Source: Clostridium_AD sp050717545 (GTDB lineage Bacteria > Bacillota > Clostridia > Clostridiales > Clostridiaceae). Taken from it: a stretch of DNA of 64,000 nucleotides. The notes under the pieces are model-generated. The model was not told where the DNA came from, made no database searches, and saw nothing but the letters and a program-made list of their open reading frames with translations. The stretch covers positions 96,802 through 160,801 of the forward strand of contig NZ_JBOITN010000029.1 of NCBI RefSeq assembly GCF_050717545.1, read 5' to 3'. This document shows positions 24,837 to 33,708 of this stretch, piece after piece. Position 1 is the first letter of the stretch. Every line of letters begins with the position of its first letter. Made by a program: the position numbers and the translations under genes.

Positions 24837-26537
24837 ATGAAAAGTTCACAAATGTTAAAAAAAGAAATAGATAGAATCGATGGTAAAAGTTATAGGGCAT
24901 ATAAGGAGTTAGAGGGAGAATATGATTTTGAGAGTTTTGCCCTTAGCATAGACCATGTTCAAGGGGACCCATTTGCATCTCCATCAAGGATTAGAGTAAT
25001 AGTGGATCAAAAAGTTGCCAAATTTCCAAAGGATATTTTTAATAATAAAAATAAGAGCATAGCAGTTGCAGATTATTTAACAAGAGAATTTTATTCGAAT
25101 ATCAATAAATTCTCTCAAAAGGTTTTTGGTTCGGGTAAAAGTGGATTAATAGCTATAAGCAAATGTCCACAGGAGATATTGGATAGAACTTCGATAATTA
25201 TAGATGAGGATAAAATAGAAGCTAGATTTTATGTTGGATTTCCAGCAAGAGGAAGAAGTGTTTTATCAAAAGAACTTATAAAAATTTTATACAACGTGTT
25301 GCCTATAATAATAAATAAGACCTTAATCTATGAGAATATTAATATAAAAAAATTAACGAGTAGGGTTTTGCTTGTAGAAGATCAGGAAGATATAAGAAAC
25401 AATCTAGCAGGGCGTGGACTAGTAGCTTTTGTGGCTAATGGATCAATGTTGCCAAGGCAAAGTGGCATATCTACAAAAGCGTTAAGTGAAGGTAAGGCTT
25501 TTCAATCACCAAAGGAATTAGAAGTAGAGTTTAATACAAAGAACCTAGGAATAATTCGTGGCATGGGTATTAAAAAAGGCATAACGCTTATTGTAGGTGG
25601 AGGATATCACGGTAAATCTACGCTACTCAAAGCTCTAGAACTTGGAGTATATAATCATATTGAAGGGGATGGACGCGAACTAGTTATAACAGATGGGTCA
25701 TCCTTAAAAGTAAGGGCAGAAGATAGTAGATCTATAACTAAAACAGATATCTCACTATTTATTGATAACTTACCTAATGGTCAAGACACAGAAGAATTTT
25801 CTACTCAAAACGCAAGTGGGAGCACATCACAAGCTGCAAATATTATGGAAGGCATAGAAAGTGGGTCTAAGCTGCTTTTAATAGATGAAGATACTTCAGC
25901 TACAAATTTTATGATGAGAGATGACCTTATGCAAAAATTAGTATCTAAAGAAAAGGAACCAATAACACCATTTATTGAGGTAGTAAGGCCAATATATGAG
26001 CAAATGGGCATTTCAACAATAATGGTTGTAGGAAGCTCAGGAGATTTTTTTGATATAGCGGATTATGTGCTGCAGTTAGATAATTATATGGCAATTGATG
26101 TTACAAAAGAGGCTAAAAATTTAAGCATTGGTAATATTACAAAAAGAGTTAACGCACGAAATTTAAAAATAGATATTAAATTTAAAAGAAAAGTAAAATC
26201 GGGTACAATTATTGCAGGTGATAAAGGTATTAAAATAAAATCAATGGGATTAAATACATTAAGTATAAATCGAGAGGATATAGATTTAAGGGGTGTAGAG
26301 CAGATAGTAGATAATGAACAAGTAAATGCAATAGGTCTAATTATGAAATGGGCAGAAGTTAATATTATGAGTAAGGGATTATGCTTTGAAGAAATGCTTA
26401 ATAATATAATTTGTAAAATAGACAAGGATGGGTTAATATCCATGGACAATTTAAAAGGTGGAAGTGGTAACTTGGCTATGCCTAGAAGACAAGAAGTGAT
26501 GGCCACATATAATAGATATAGGAACTTAAAGATATAA
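24837..26537 (+). CDS. ABC-class P-loop ATPase of unknown function
   Basis: This 566-residue cytoplasmic protein belongs to the conserved group described as predicted ATPase of the ABC class (PF09818). The family start DFESFALSIDHVQGDPFASPSR is near residue 31. Walker A is GGGYHGKST at about residues 254-262, the ABC-like signature region is NASGSTSQAANIMEG, and Walker B is LLLIDEDTSATNFM. No membrane domain is encoded nearby, so it is not a transporter part. ATG 24837 has GGGGAG upstream; ATG 24810 lies in a repeat and lacks an RBS. The gene after it is a threonine aldolase-type enzyme 55 bases away, possibly in one operon. Confidence 0.85.
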   Translation: MKSSQMLKKEIDRIDGKSYRAYKELEGEYDFESFALSIDHVQGDPFASPSRIRVIVDQKVAKFPKDIFNNKNKSIAVADYLTREFYSNINKFSQKVFGSGKSGLIAISKCPQEILDRTSIIIDEDKIEARFYVGFPARGRSVLSKELIKILYNVLPIIINKTLIYENINIKKLTSRVLLVEDQEDIRNNLAGRGLVAFVANGSMLPRQSGISTKALSEGKAFQSPKELEVEFNTKNLGIIRGMGIKKGITLIVGGGYHGKSTLLKALELGVYNHIEGDGRELVITDGSSLKVRAEDSRSITKTDISLFIDNLPNGQDTEEFSTQNASGSTSQAANIMEGIESGSKLLLIDEDTSATNFMMRDDLMQKLVSKEKEPITPFIEVVRPIYEQMGISTIMVVGSSGDFFDIADYVLQLDNYMAIDVTKEAKNLSIGNITKRVNARNLKIDIKFKRKVKSGTIIAGDKGIKIKSMGLNTLSINREDIDLRGVEQIVDNEQVNAIGLIMKWAEVNIMSKGLCFEEMLNNIICKIDKDGLISMDNLKGGSGNLAMPRRQEVMATYNRYRNLKI

Positions 26538-26592
26538 GATTTTTAAATACAGTGATTTTAAATAATAGAGATGCCGAAAGGGGAAAAAACAA

Positions 26593-27624
26593 ATGTACAG
26601 TTTTAAAAATGATTACGGTGAGGGAGCTCATCCAAACATACTGAATGCTTTGATAGAATCAAATATGGAGCAGACAGATGGGTATGGGGAAGATAGGTAT
26701 TCTATAGATGCTATTAAATTACTAAAGGATAAATTAAAATGCAAGGATGTTGATATTCATATGTTTTGTGGTGGAACTCAAACAAACCTAACAGCTATTT
26801 CAGCTTTTTTAAGACCACATGAAGCTATTATTTCAGCAAATACAGGCCATGTATTAGTTCACGAAACTGGAGCAATAGAGGCAACTGGTCATAAAGTCAT
26901 TTCCATTCAAGTGGAAGATGGAAAACTTAATCCTATATATATAAAAATGGCGATAGATGAACACACTGATGAGCATATGGTAAAACCAAAGATGGTTTAT
27001 ATATCAAATCCAACAGAAATAGGGACTGTATATAAGAAAGAAGAATTAAAAGATCTAAGTGATTTCTGCAAAAAAAACAATATAATTTTATATATGGATG
27101 GAGCGAGACTTGGATCAGCTTTATGCTCAAAAGCGAATGATATAGAACTTTCAGATTTGCCAAACCTCACTGATGCTTTTTACATAGGTGGAACTAAAAA
27201 TGGTGCATTATTAGGAGAAGCTCTTGTTATTTGCAAAGATTCTCTTAAGGAAGATTTCAGGTATCACATTAAACAAAAGGGTGGATTGCTTGCAAAGGGA
27301 AGGTTAATTGGCATACAGTTTTTGGAGTTATTCAAGGATGACATTTACTTTGAACTTGCAAAACATGCGAATGATATGGCAGAAATCTTAAAAATAGGAA
27401 TTAGTGATTGTGGGAATGGTTTTTTAATAAATTCATCAACAAATCAAATATTTCCTATATTGAATAATAAAACAATTGAGAGACTTGAAGAAAAGTATTC
27501 GTTTTTTATATGGCAAAAAGTAGATGAGGATAATTCTGCTATTCGGCTAGTAACATCATGGGCAACAAAGGAAAATTATGTTAGGATGTTTGTCGATGAT
27601 TTAAGAAGAATAGAAAGAATATAA
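26593..27624 (+). CDS. Low-specificity L-threonine aldolase / beta-eliminating lyase family
   Basis: This is a 343-residue PLP enzyme of fold type I. PLP would attach at Lys202 in IGGTKNGAL, and MDGARLGSAL carries the Asp that holds the pyridine nitrogen. FCGGTQTNL and the N-terminal NDYGEGAHPNIL fit the threonine aldolase group, which splits L-threonine to glycine and acetaldehyde (EC 4.1.2.48). Related members act on other beta-hydroxy amino acids or as beta-eliminating lyases, so substrate is inferred. It stands 55 bases after the ABC-class ATPase with GGGG before the ATG and ends in its own terminator. Confidence 0.87.
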   Translation: MYSFKNDYGEGAHPNILNALIESNMEQTDGYGEDRYSIDAIKLLKDKLKCKDVDIHMFCGGTQTNLTAISAFLRPHEAIISANTGHVLVHETGAIEATGHKVISIQVEDGKLNPIYIKMAIDEHTDEHMVKPKMVYISNPTEIGTVYKKEELKDLSDFCKKNNIILYMDGARLGSALCSKANDIELSDLPNLTDAFYIGGTKNGALLGEALVICKDSLKEDFRYHIKQKGGLLAKGRLIGIQFLELFKDDIYFELAKHANDMAEILKIGISDCGNGFLINSSTNQIFPILNNKTIERLEEKYSFFIWQKVDEDNSAIRLVTSWATKENYVRMFVDDLRRIERI

Positions 27625-27648
27625 TATTATTGGGTTATATCAATCGTA

Positions 27649-27688
27649 AAAAAAATGTAATGCCATATAAATTTCATTGCATTTTTCC
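27649..27688 (+). terminator. Terminator after the threonine aldolase gene
   Basis: AAAAATGTAATG pairs with CATTGCATTTTT, with one G-U, and a short T run follows. Confidence 0.75.
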
Positions 27689-27784
27689 TCAACATCCTGT
27701 ATTCTAATCAATAATGATTAATGAATAGTAAAATGATTTAAATTATGGAGTAGGGATAAAAGGCTATATGAGGGGGTAACAAAC

Positions 27785-30700
27785 GTGAAAAAATTTAAAA
27801 GAGTATTAGTAGCAAACAGAGGCGAAATTGCCATAAGAGTTTTTAGAGCTTGTAATGAACTTGGAATTCGTACAGTTGCGATTTATTCCAATGAGGATAA
27901 GTATTCATTGTTTAAGACAAAAGCAGATGAGGCTTATTTAATTGGAAAAAACAGAAGCCCTGTTGAAGCTTACCTAAATATCGAGGAAATAATAAGTATT
28001 GCACTTAAAAAAGGTGTAGATGCTATTCATCCTGGATACGGCTTTTTATCAGAAAATCCTGAATTTGCAAAAAAATGTGCGAGAGCTGGTATTGAATTTA
28101 TTGGACCAACAGCTGCTATGATGGATAGCCTTGGAGACAAAATTAAATCTAAAATTGTAGCTAATGCAGTGGGAGTTCCTACAATACCTGGAGATAAAAA
28201 AGAAGTTGAAACAATTGATGAGGCAAAAGAACTTGCACGCAAATGCGGATATCCTGTTATGCTAAAGGCAGTTGCTGGTGGCGGTGGACGTGGTATGCGA
28301 ATTGTAAGAGAGGCAAGTGAATTAGCATCTTCATATATTAGTGCTAAAAGTGAAGCAAAGAAAGCTTTTGGGATAGACCATCTTTATATAGAAAAATACC
28401 TTGAAAAATCTAAACATATAGAGGTACAGGTTCTTGGAGACAAGTTTGGAAATATTGTTCATCTGCATGAGCGAGATTGTTCTATTCAAAGAAGGCATCA
28501 GAAGGTTGTAGAATATACTCCTGCGTTTTCAATATCAGAAGAAATAAGAAATAAAATTTGTAACGATGCACTAAAAATAGCGAAATCTGTAAATTATAGA
28601 AGTGCTGGAACATTAGAGTTCTTAGTAGATACTAAGGGAAATCATTATTTTATAGAAATGAACCCTAGAATTCAAGTTGAACATACTGTTACAGAAATGG
28701 TAACAGGCATTGATATAGTGCAAAGTCAAATACTTATAGCAGAAGATTACGCATTAAATTCACCTGAAATAGGAATTAATTCCCAAGATGATGTTAAAGT
28801 TAATGGCTTTTCTATTCAGTGCCGTATAACAACAGAGGACCCTTCTAATAATTTCGCACCAGATACTGGTAAAATAGAAGAATATAGAACAGGATCTGGT
28901 TTTGGTATAAGACTTGATGGTGGTAATGGTTTTGCAGGAGCAGTAATAAGCCCCTACTATGATAGTCTTTTAGTAAAAACCATATCATGTTCTAGAACTT
29001 TTAAGGATGCTGTAAAGAAGTGTATAAGAGCTGTTGAAGAAACTAGAATTACAGGAGTAAAAACTAATATAGGGTTTTTAATTAATGTATTGAATCATCC
29101 TACTTTTTTAAAGGGTGAATGTAATACAAGTTTTATTGAAGAAAATCCTGAATTAATATCGATTACACCTCAGAAAGATGAAGAAAGTAAAGTTCTAAAA
29201 TTTATTGGTGAAAAAATGGTAAATGAAAACACTGGCGTCAAAAAACTTTATGATGTTCCGGTAGTTCCTAAAATTATAATTCCAGGTAAACTTAGTGGCA
29301 CAAAACAGATTTTAGATATGCAGGGGACAGAAGGCCTGTTAAAATGGATTAAAGGTCAAAATAAATTATTACTAACGGATACCACAATGAGAGATGCTCA
29401 CCAATCTTTAATGGCAACTAGGGTAAGAACGAAGGATATGTTAAAGATAGCAAGTGCTACCTCTGTTTATGGAGCTGATTTGTTTTCCCTTGAAATGTGG
29501 GGAGGTGCTACTTTTGATGTAGCATATAGGTATCTTAATGAATCTCCGTGGGAAAGACTAACACAACTAAGAAAGAAAATTCCTAATGTACTTTTCCAAA
29601 TGTTAATTCGTGGAGCAAATGCAGTAGGATATAAAAATTATCCAGATAATATAATTCGTGAATTTATTAAAGAATCTGCAGATACAGGTATTGATGTTTT
29701 TAGAATTTTTGATTCTCTAAATTGGCTAAAGGGAATGGAAATTTCAATTGAAGAGGTTATTAAAAGTGGTAAGGTTGCAGAAGCTTGCATATGTTATACG
29801 GGTGATATATTAAATGATAAAAAAGATAAATATAATTTAGATTATTATATAAAACTGGCAAAAGAAATTGAAAAAACAGGAGCTCATATATTAGGAATAA
29901 AGGATATGTCAGCACTGCTTAAACCTCATGCTGCATTTAAGTTGATTAGTGCTTTAAAGCAAGAAGTAGGAATGCCTATCCATCTTCATACTCATGATAC
30001 AACAGGAAATGGTGTAGCTACTGTACTTATGGCAGCGCAGGCAGGCGTTGACATAGTAGATACTGCGTTTAACAGTATGTCAGGTCTAACAAGTCAGCCA
30101 GCTTTAAACTCAGTAGTTGCAGCACTTGAGAATACTGACAGAGATACTGGTATAGACCTCAAAGGAATTCAAGGGATTTCAGATTATTGGGATGCTGTAA
30201 GACCAGTTTATGATCAATTTAAATCAGATCTTAATTCTGGTTCTGCTGAAATTTATAGGTATGAAATTCCAGGAGGTCAATACTCTAATCTTAAACCACA
30301 AGTTGAGAGTTTTGGTCTTGGGCATAAATTCAATGAAATTAAAGAAATGTACAAAGAAGTAAATGATATGGTAGGAGATATTGTAAAGGTAACGCCATCA
30401 TCTAAAATGGTTGGGGATTTTGCAATATTTATGGTTCAAAATGACCTTACACCAGAAAATATATATGAAAAAGGAGTTAAGATGTCTTTCCCAGATTCCG
30501 TTGTGGCATATTTTAAAGGAATGATGGGTCAACCAATGGGTGGATTCCCACAAAGGCTTCAGAAACTAGTATTAAAGGGCGAAGATCCAATTACATGTAG
30601 AGCTGGAGAATTACTGCCAGATGAGGATTTGGCAAAGGTTGAAAAACATTTAAAAGATAACTTTGATATTGTACCAAATAAAAAAGATATACTAAGTTAT

Positions 30701-31213
30701 TCATTATACCCTGAGGTATTTGATGGCTATATAAAATATAAAAAAGAATTTGGAGATTTAAGTAGAATAGGTAGTGATATCTTTTTCCACGGGCTTAACG
30801 AGGGTGAAACCTGCGAAGTTGAAATTGCTGATGGAAAAACACATATGATAAAGTTGCTACACATAAGTAAATTGGATTTAGAAGGTAACAAAGTTCTTAT
30901 TTTTGAGGTTGATGGAAATAGACGCGAAATAAAAATAAAAGACAAAAATAATAAAGTTGCTCAAGATTACCAAGCATCAGAAATGGCCGATCAGTCAAAT
31001 CCTTTAGAGGTAGGATCGCCAATTCCCGGAACTGTTATATCTATCCTTGTAGCAGAAGGCGATTCGATAACTGAAAATCAACCAATAATGGTAGTTGAGG
31101 CTATGAAAATGGAAACTAGGGTTATAGCTTCAGTAATGGGCAAAGTCGAGTCAATTAAGGTTAAGGAAGGTCAACAGGTAAAGGCAGGAGAACTACTACT
31201 AAATTTAAAATAG
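27785..31213 (+). CDS. pyc: Pyruvate carboxylase
   Basis: This 1142-residue multidomain enzyme makes oxaloacetate from pyruvate and bicarbonate with ATP (EC 6.4.1.1). Order of domains: biotin carboxylase (1 to about 450, ATP-grasp KAVAGGGGRGMR), carboxyltransferase (about 530-810, with the start motif TTMRDAHQSLMATR and metal ligands in LHTHDTTGNG), the PC tetramerisation/PYC_OADA region, and the biotin carrier at the end with biotinylated Lys1108 in EAMKMET. Full family length. The start is GTG with GGGGGT upstream; the KRVLVANRGEIAIR beginning confirms it. Monocistronic, anaplerotic, and the source of oxaloacetate for aspartate and 2-oxoglutarate used by GDH/GOGAT. Confidence 0.97.
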   Translation: MKKFKRVLVANRGEIAIRVFRACNELGIRTVAIYSNEDKYSLFKTKADEAYLIGKNRSPVEAYLNIEEIISIALKKGVDAIHPGYGFLSENPEFAKKCARAGIEFIGPTAAMMDSLGDKIKSKIVANAVGVPTIPGDKKEVETIDEAKELARKCGYPVMLKAVAGGGGRGMRIVREASELASSYISAKSEAKKAFGIDHLYIEKYLEKSKHIEVQVLGDKFGNIVHLHERDCSIQRRHQKVVEYTPAFSISEEIRNKICNDALKIAKSVNYRSAGTLEFLVDTKGNHYFIEMNPRIQVEHTVTEMVTGIDIVQSQILIAEDYALNSPEIGINSQDDVKVNGFSIQCRITTEDPSNNFAPDTGKIEEYRTGSGFGIRLDGGNGFAGAVISPYYDSLLVKTISCSRTFKDAVKKCIRAVEETRITGVKTNIGFLINVLNHPTFLKGECNTSFIEENPELISITPQKDEESKVLKFIGEKMVNENTGVKKLYDVPVVPKIIIPGKLSGTKQILDMQGTEGLLKWIKGQNKLLLTDTTMRDAHQSLMATRVRTKDMLKIASATSVYGADLFSLEMWGGATFDVAYRYLNESPWERLTQLRKKIPNVLFQMLIRGANAVGYKNYPDNIIREFIKESADTGIDVFRIFDSLNWLKGMEISIEEVIKSGKVAEACICYTGDILNDKKDKYNLDYYIKLAKEIEKTGAHILGIKDMSALLKPHAAFKLISALKQEVGMPIHLHTHDTTGNGVATVLMAAQAGVDIVDTAFNSMSGLTSQPALNSVVAALENTDRDTGIDLKGIQGISDYWDAVRPVYDQFKSDLNSGSAEIYRYEIPGGQYSNLKPQVESFGLGHKFNEIKEMYKEVNDMVGDIVKVTPSSKMVGDFAIFMVQNDLTPENIYEKGVKMSFPDSVVAYFKGMMGQPMGGFPQRLQKLVLKGEDPITCRAGELLPDEDLAKVEKHLKDNFDIVPNKKDILSYSLYPEVFDGYIKYKKEFGDLSRIGSDIFFHGLNEGETCEVEIADGKTHMIKLLHISKLDLEGNKVLIFEVDGNRREIKIKDKNNKVAQDYQASEMADQSNPLEVGSPIPGTVISILVAEGDSITENQPIMVVEAMKMETRVIASVMGKVESIKVKEGQQVKAGELLLNLK

Positions 31214-31231
31214 AAATGTAAAATAAACTAT

Positions 31232-31285
31232 AAACCATCATTAACTAATTCAGTAAAACTGTAATTAGTTAATGATGGTTTTTAA
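31232..31285. terminator. Bidirectional terminator between pyc and the HD-domain gene
   Basis: AAACCATCATTAACTAATT pairs with AATTAGTTAATGATGGTTT, a stem of about 19 bp with T and A runs outside. It sits between convergent genes and reaches the HD gene stop codon. Confidence 0.9.
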
Positions 31286-31869
31286 ATGCATTTCGTGTAT
31301 ATTGGTATATTGAATGTGTTTGAAAACAATGAGGACCTCTTTTTAATTCTTTTTAAAATTATACAGGAAGCATCACCTTTTATTTGAATATTTAAAGAAT
31401 TATTTCGTAGTTCTACCTTTTCTAATTTAACATTTAAATTATGTTTATGGTCTAATGAGTCTGCAATTCTAAGGAGTGATATTAATTTTAGAACAGAAGT
31501 TTTTTCCTTATCTTGATATAATTTTATATCATCATCCATTGATTTTCCATGACTACTTACAATGATGGCCAAGTTATTTCTAATATTAATTGGCAAAATA
31601 TCTAAAAGTGGCTCTTTTAAAATAATATATTTGGAATGCTTATGATGGTTTTCCTTGTTAATAAAATAGCCTATATCGTGGAGCATAGAGCTTAAATATA
31701 GGAGAGTTCTTTCTTCATCTTTAAATTCATAGCAGGGGTTTAGCGAATCAAATAAACGTAAAGCACAATTTGAAACTTTCATGCTATGAGCTCTTATATC
31801 AACTACATTATATTTATTTAAAACATTAAGAAGTTCCGTACTACTTAAATAATCTTTAATATTAAGCAT
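31282..31869 (-). CDS. Free-standing HD-domain protein related to the Ppx C-terminal domain
   Basis: This 195-residue protein is built only of an HD domain and a small C-terminal beta part. The metal-binding residues are His in RAHSMKV, the HD pair in SMLHDIGYFI, and the His in NHHKHSKYI. The whole chain aligns with the C-terminal halves of the two Ppx-like proteins next door (their LHDIG and LHDVG regions, then LLRIADSLD versus LLRISECLD). It lacks the Ppx actin-like ATPase/phosphatase fold. It is transcribed after ppx in the same direction (108 bases apart), AAAGGA before the ATG. Function unknown; a nucleotide or polyphosphate phosphohydrolase or a binding role are possible. Confidence 0.8.
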   Translation of the reverse strand: MLNIKDYLSSTELLNVLNKYNVVDIRAHSMKVSNCALRLFDSLNPCYEFKDEERTLLYLSSMLHDIGYFINKENHHKHSKYIILKEPLLDILPINIRNNLAIIVSSHGKSMDDDIKLYQDKEKTSVLKLISLLRIADSLDHKHNLNVKLEKVELRNNSLNIQIKGDASCIILKRIKKRSSLFSNTFNIPIYTKCI

Positions 31870-31977
31870 GTCATCGTCCTTTCAATATTAGGCGTATTTT
31901 TAAAATATCTTAACCTATATTGATTATATGAAAGGAAAGCATATGACATGCTTATATTTTGTTATATTCGAATTTTA

Positions 31978-33480
31978 TTATTGGAATATTAATTTTTTAT
32001 TGTATATTTTTTCAAATGAAGATGAACATTCTATTGCAGCGGTTATTTCTAGAAGTGGGTCTGATTTTGCATCAACAGTTATGGTTACTGTATCTAAATT
32101 TATATTACAACTAATCATTTTTATATTGCCGTTTAAACATCTATCAAGACATTCACTAATACGTAATAATATGCTTAGTTTATCAATAATAACTAAATCT
32201 TCTTTAGTTATTATTTCTTGATATAATTTTAAGTCTATTTTAAATTCGTTTTTTCTATGAAGTGCAGCTATGTATGAGGCCATCAGTTGTTCTTTATGAG
32301 TAAGTCCATTAATTTTAGAGTTAGCAATCATATAAGAAGAGTGTTTATTGTGGTCAAAATAACTTATTAAAATACCTATATCATGGAGCATAGCTGAGGT
32401 TTTTAAAATTTTATAAGGATTTATGTTTATGTCGATAATTTGATTAAGTTGATTGTACAAGGTCTCAGTTAACATCCATACATGGCTAGGATGTTTAAGA
32501 TCTATTTTATAATTTAACAAATTATTTTTTAAAGAAAAATCAAGAACATCAGTTAAGGGAGTATTATTTTTGAAAATATATTCATATAAGAAACCGTCTC
32601 TAAGTCCACTTCCACTTACATGGAGTTCTTTTATATCGAGATATTCAATTAATTTAACTAAAGCTGTAGTAGCTCCAACAAATATATCTGCTCTTTCTTT
32701 TGAAAGTCCCTTAAGCTTTTTTCTTTGTGAAGAATTTTTCACTTTAACTTTTTCATAAATATCAATCACTTCATCTGCAGAGATTATATAATTATGGAGA
32801 TTATCTATGGGATATTTTGTTTTTTTCATATGTACTTTTCCTATATTTCTTATAGTACCGCCAATTCCAATTATAGGAACATTTTTGACTTCTTTTAACC
32901 AAGGAATATCTTTATAAAGTGAGACTAAAAATTCTTTAATAGCAGTTTCACTTTTATCATTCATAGGTTTTTGAAGTGAAAATTTCTCGGTGAGATTTAT
33001 AGCTCCAAAAGGTAAACTTATAGAATTTTTTAATTTTCTATTTTCAACATGAATTATTTCGGAACTACTCCCACCAATATCCATAATAAGTGCATCTGAA
33101 AAGTCCATACTATTAATTGCTCCAAAATAATCATAAAATGCTTCTTCAATTCCAGTTAAGACGCGAATATTAATTGAAAGTTCCAATTTAACACGGTTTA
33201 TAAATTCTTTTTGATTTGTTGCTTTGCGAACGGCCTCTGTTGCAACAGGTAAAATTTCAGTTATGTTTTGGATATTACATAATTGTATAAAAAAGGATAA
33301 AGTAGAGATTGCTTTGTCTATTCTAAAAGAATTTAAACCTCCTTGTGGAGTCATATCTTTTCCTAGGCGAACGGTTTCTTTTACTTCATCTATTATACTA
33401 AAAGAGTTATCTTTGTTTATTTTAACAAGTACTAAACGCATTGAATTTGAACCTATATCGATAATGGCTATTTTTTTCAT
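31978..33480 (-). CDS. ppx: Exopolyphosphatase, Ppx/GppA family (canonical copy)
   Basis: This 500-residue protein removes terminal phosphate from polyphosphate, or pppGpp as the family alternative. Residues 1 to about 300 are the actin-like fold with intact motifs: DIGSNSMRLVL, ATEAVRKATN, the catalytic Glu in TGIEEAFYDYFG, and the glycine loop MDIGGSSSEI. Residues from about 310 are the C-terminal HD-type domain with LHDIGILI. It diverges from the second Ppx-like gene and ppk, and precedes the free HD gene. The spacer carries a possible PhoP box. Confidence 0.92.
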   Translation of the reverse strand: MKKIAIIDIGSNSMRLVLVKINKDNSFSIIDEVKETVRLGKDMTPQGGLNSFRIDKAISTLSFFIQLCNIQNITEILPVATEAVRKATNQKEFINRVKLELSINIRVLTGIEEAFYDYFGAINSMDFSDALIMDIGGSSSEIIHVENRKLKNSISLPFGAINLTEKFSLQKPMNDKSETAIKEFLVSLYKDIPWLKEVKNVPIIGIGGTIRNIGKVHMKKTKYPIDNLHNYIISADEVIDIYEKVKVKNSSQRKKLKGLSKERADIFVGATTALVKLIEYLDIKELHVSGSGLRDGFLYEYIFKNNTPLTDVLDFSLKNNLLNYKIDLKHPSHVWMLTETLYNQLNQIIDININPYKILKTSAMLHDIGILISYFDHNKHSSYMIANSKINGLTHKEQLMASYIAALHRKNEFKIDLKLYQEIITKEDLVIIDKLSILLRISECLDRCLNGNIKMISCNINLDTVTITVDAKSDPLLEITAAIECSSSFEKIYNKKLIFQ

Positions 33481-33580
33481 TCATATTCTCCTTTAAAAAT
33501 AATTTAACAGAACTCATATACATAATAGTAAAGTATTATTTTATTTGCAAGTATTAATGGAAATAATAACTCTAAATAAC

Positions 33581-33617
33581 ATTATATTATTGTTAAAGTG
33601 TGGTTAAAAATTGTTAA
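33581..33617 (-). promoter_or_regulatory. Possible PhoP box with -10 element upstream of ppx
   Basis: On the minus strand TTAACA (33617-33612), TTAACC (33607-33602) and TTAACA (33596-33591) repeat every 10-11 bases, followed five bases later by TATAAT (33586-33581). This spacing and the TTAACA core match Gram-positive PhoP boxes. AT-rich DNA makes chance matches possible. Confidence 0.4.
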
Positions 33618-33632
33618 ATATAGTTCGATTAA

Positions 33633-33661
33633 TTGTATATAAAACGCTATTATAGTAAAAT
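33633..33661 (+). promoter_or_regulatory. Promoter of the second ppx-like gene and ppk
   Basis: TTGTAT and TAAAAT are separated by 17 bases, about 48 bases before the ATG at 33709. Confidence 0.5.
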
Positions 33662-33708
33662 ATATTATATGTTTATTTATTAATTTTAATACACAAAGGA
33701 GAAATTTT

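Noticed and set aside
31928..32221. Open frame on the plus strand over the end of ppx
   Set aside because: It lies antisense to a well-conserved coding region and has no family features.
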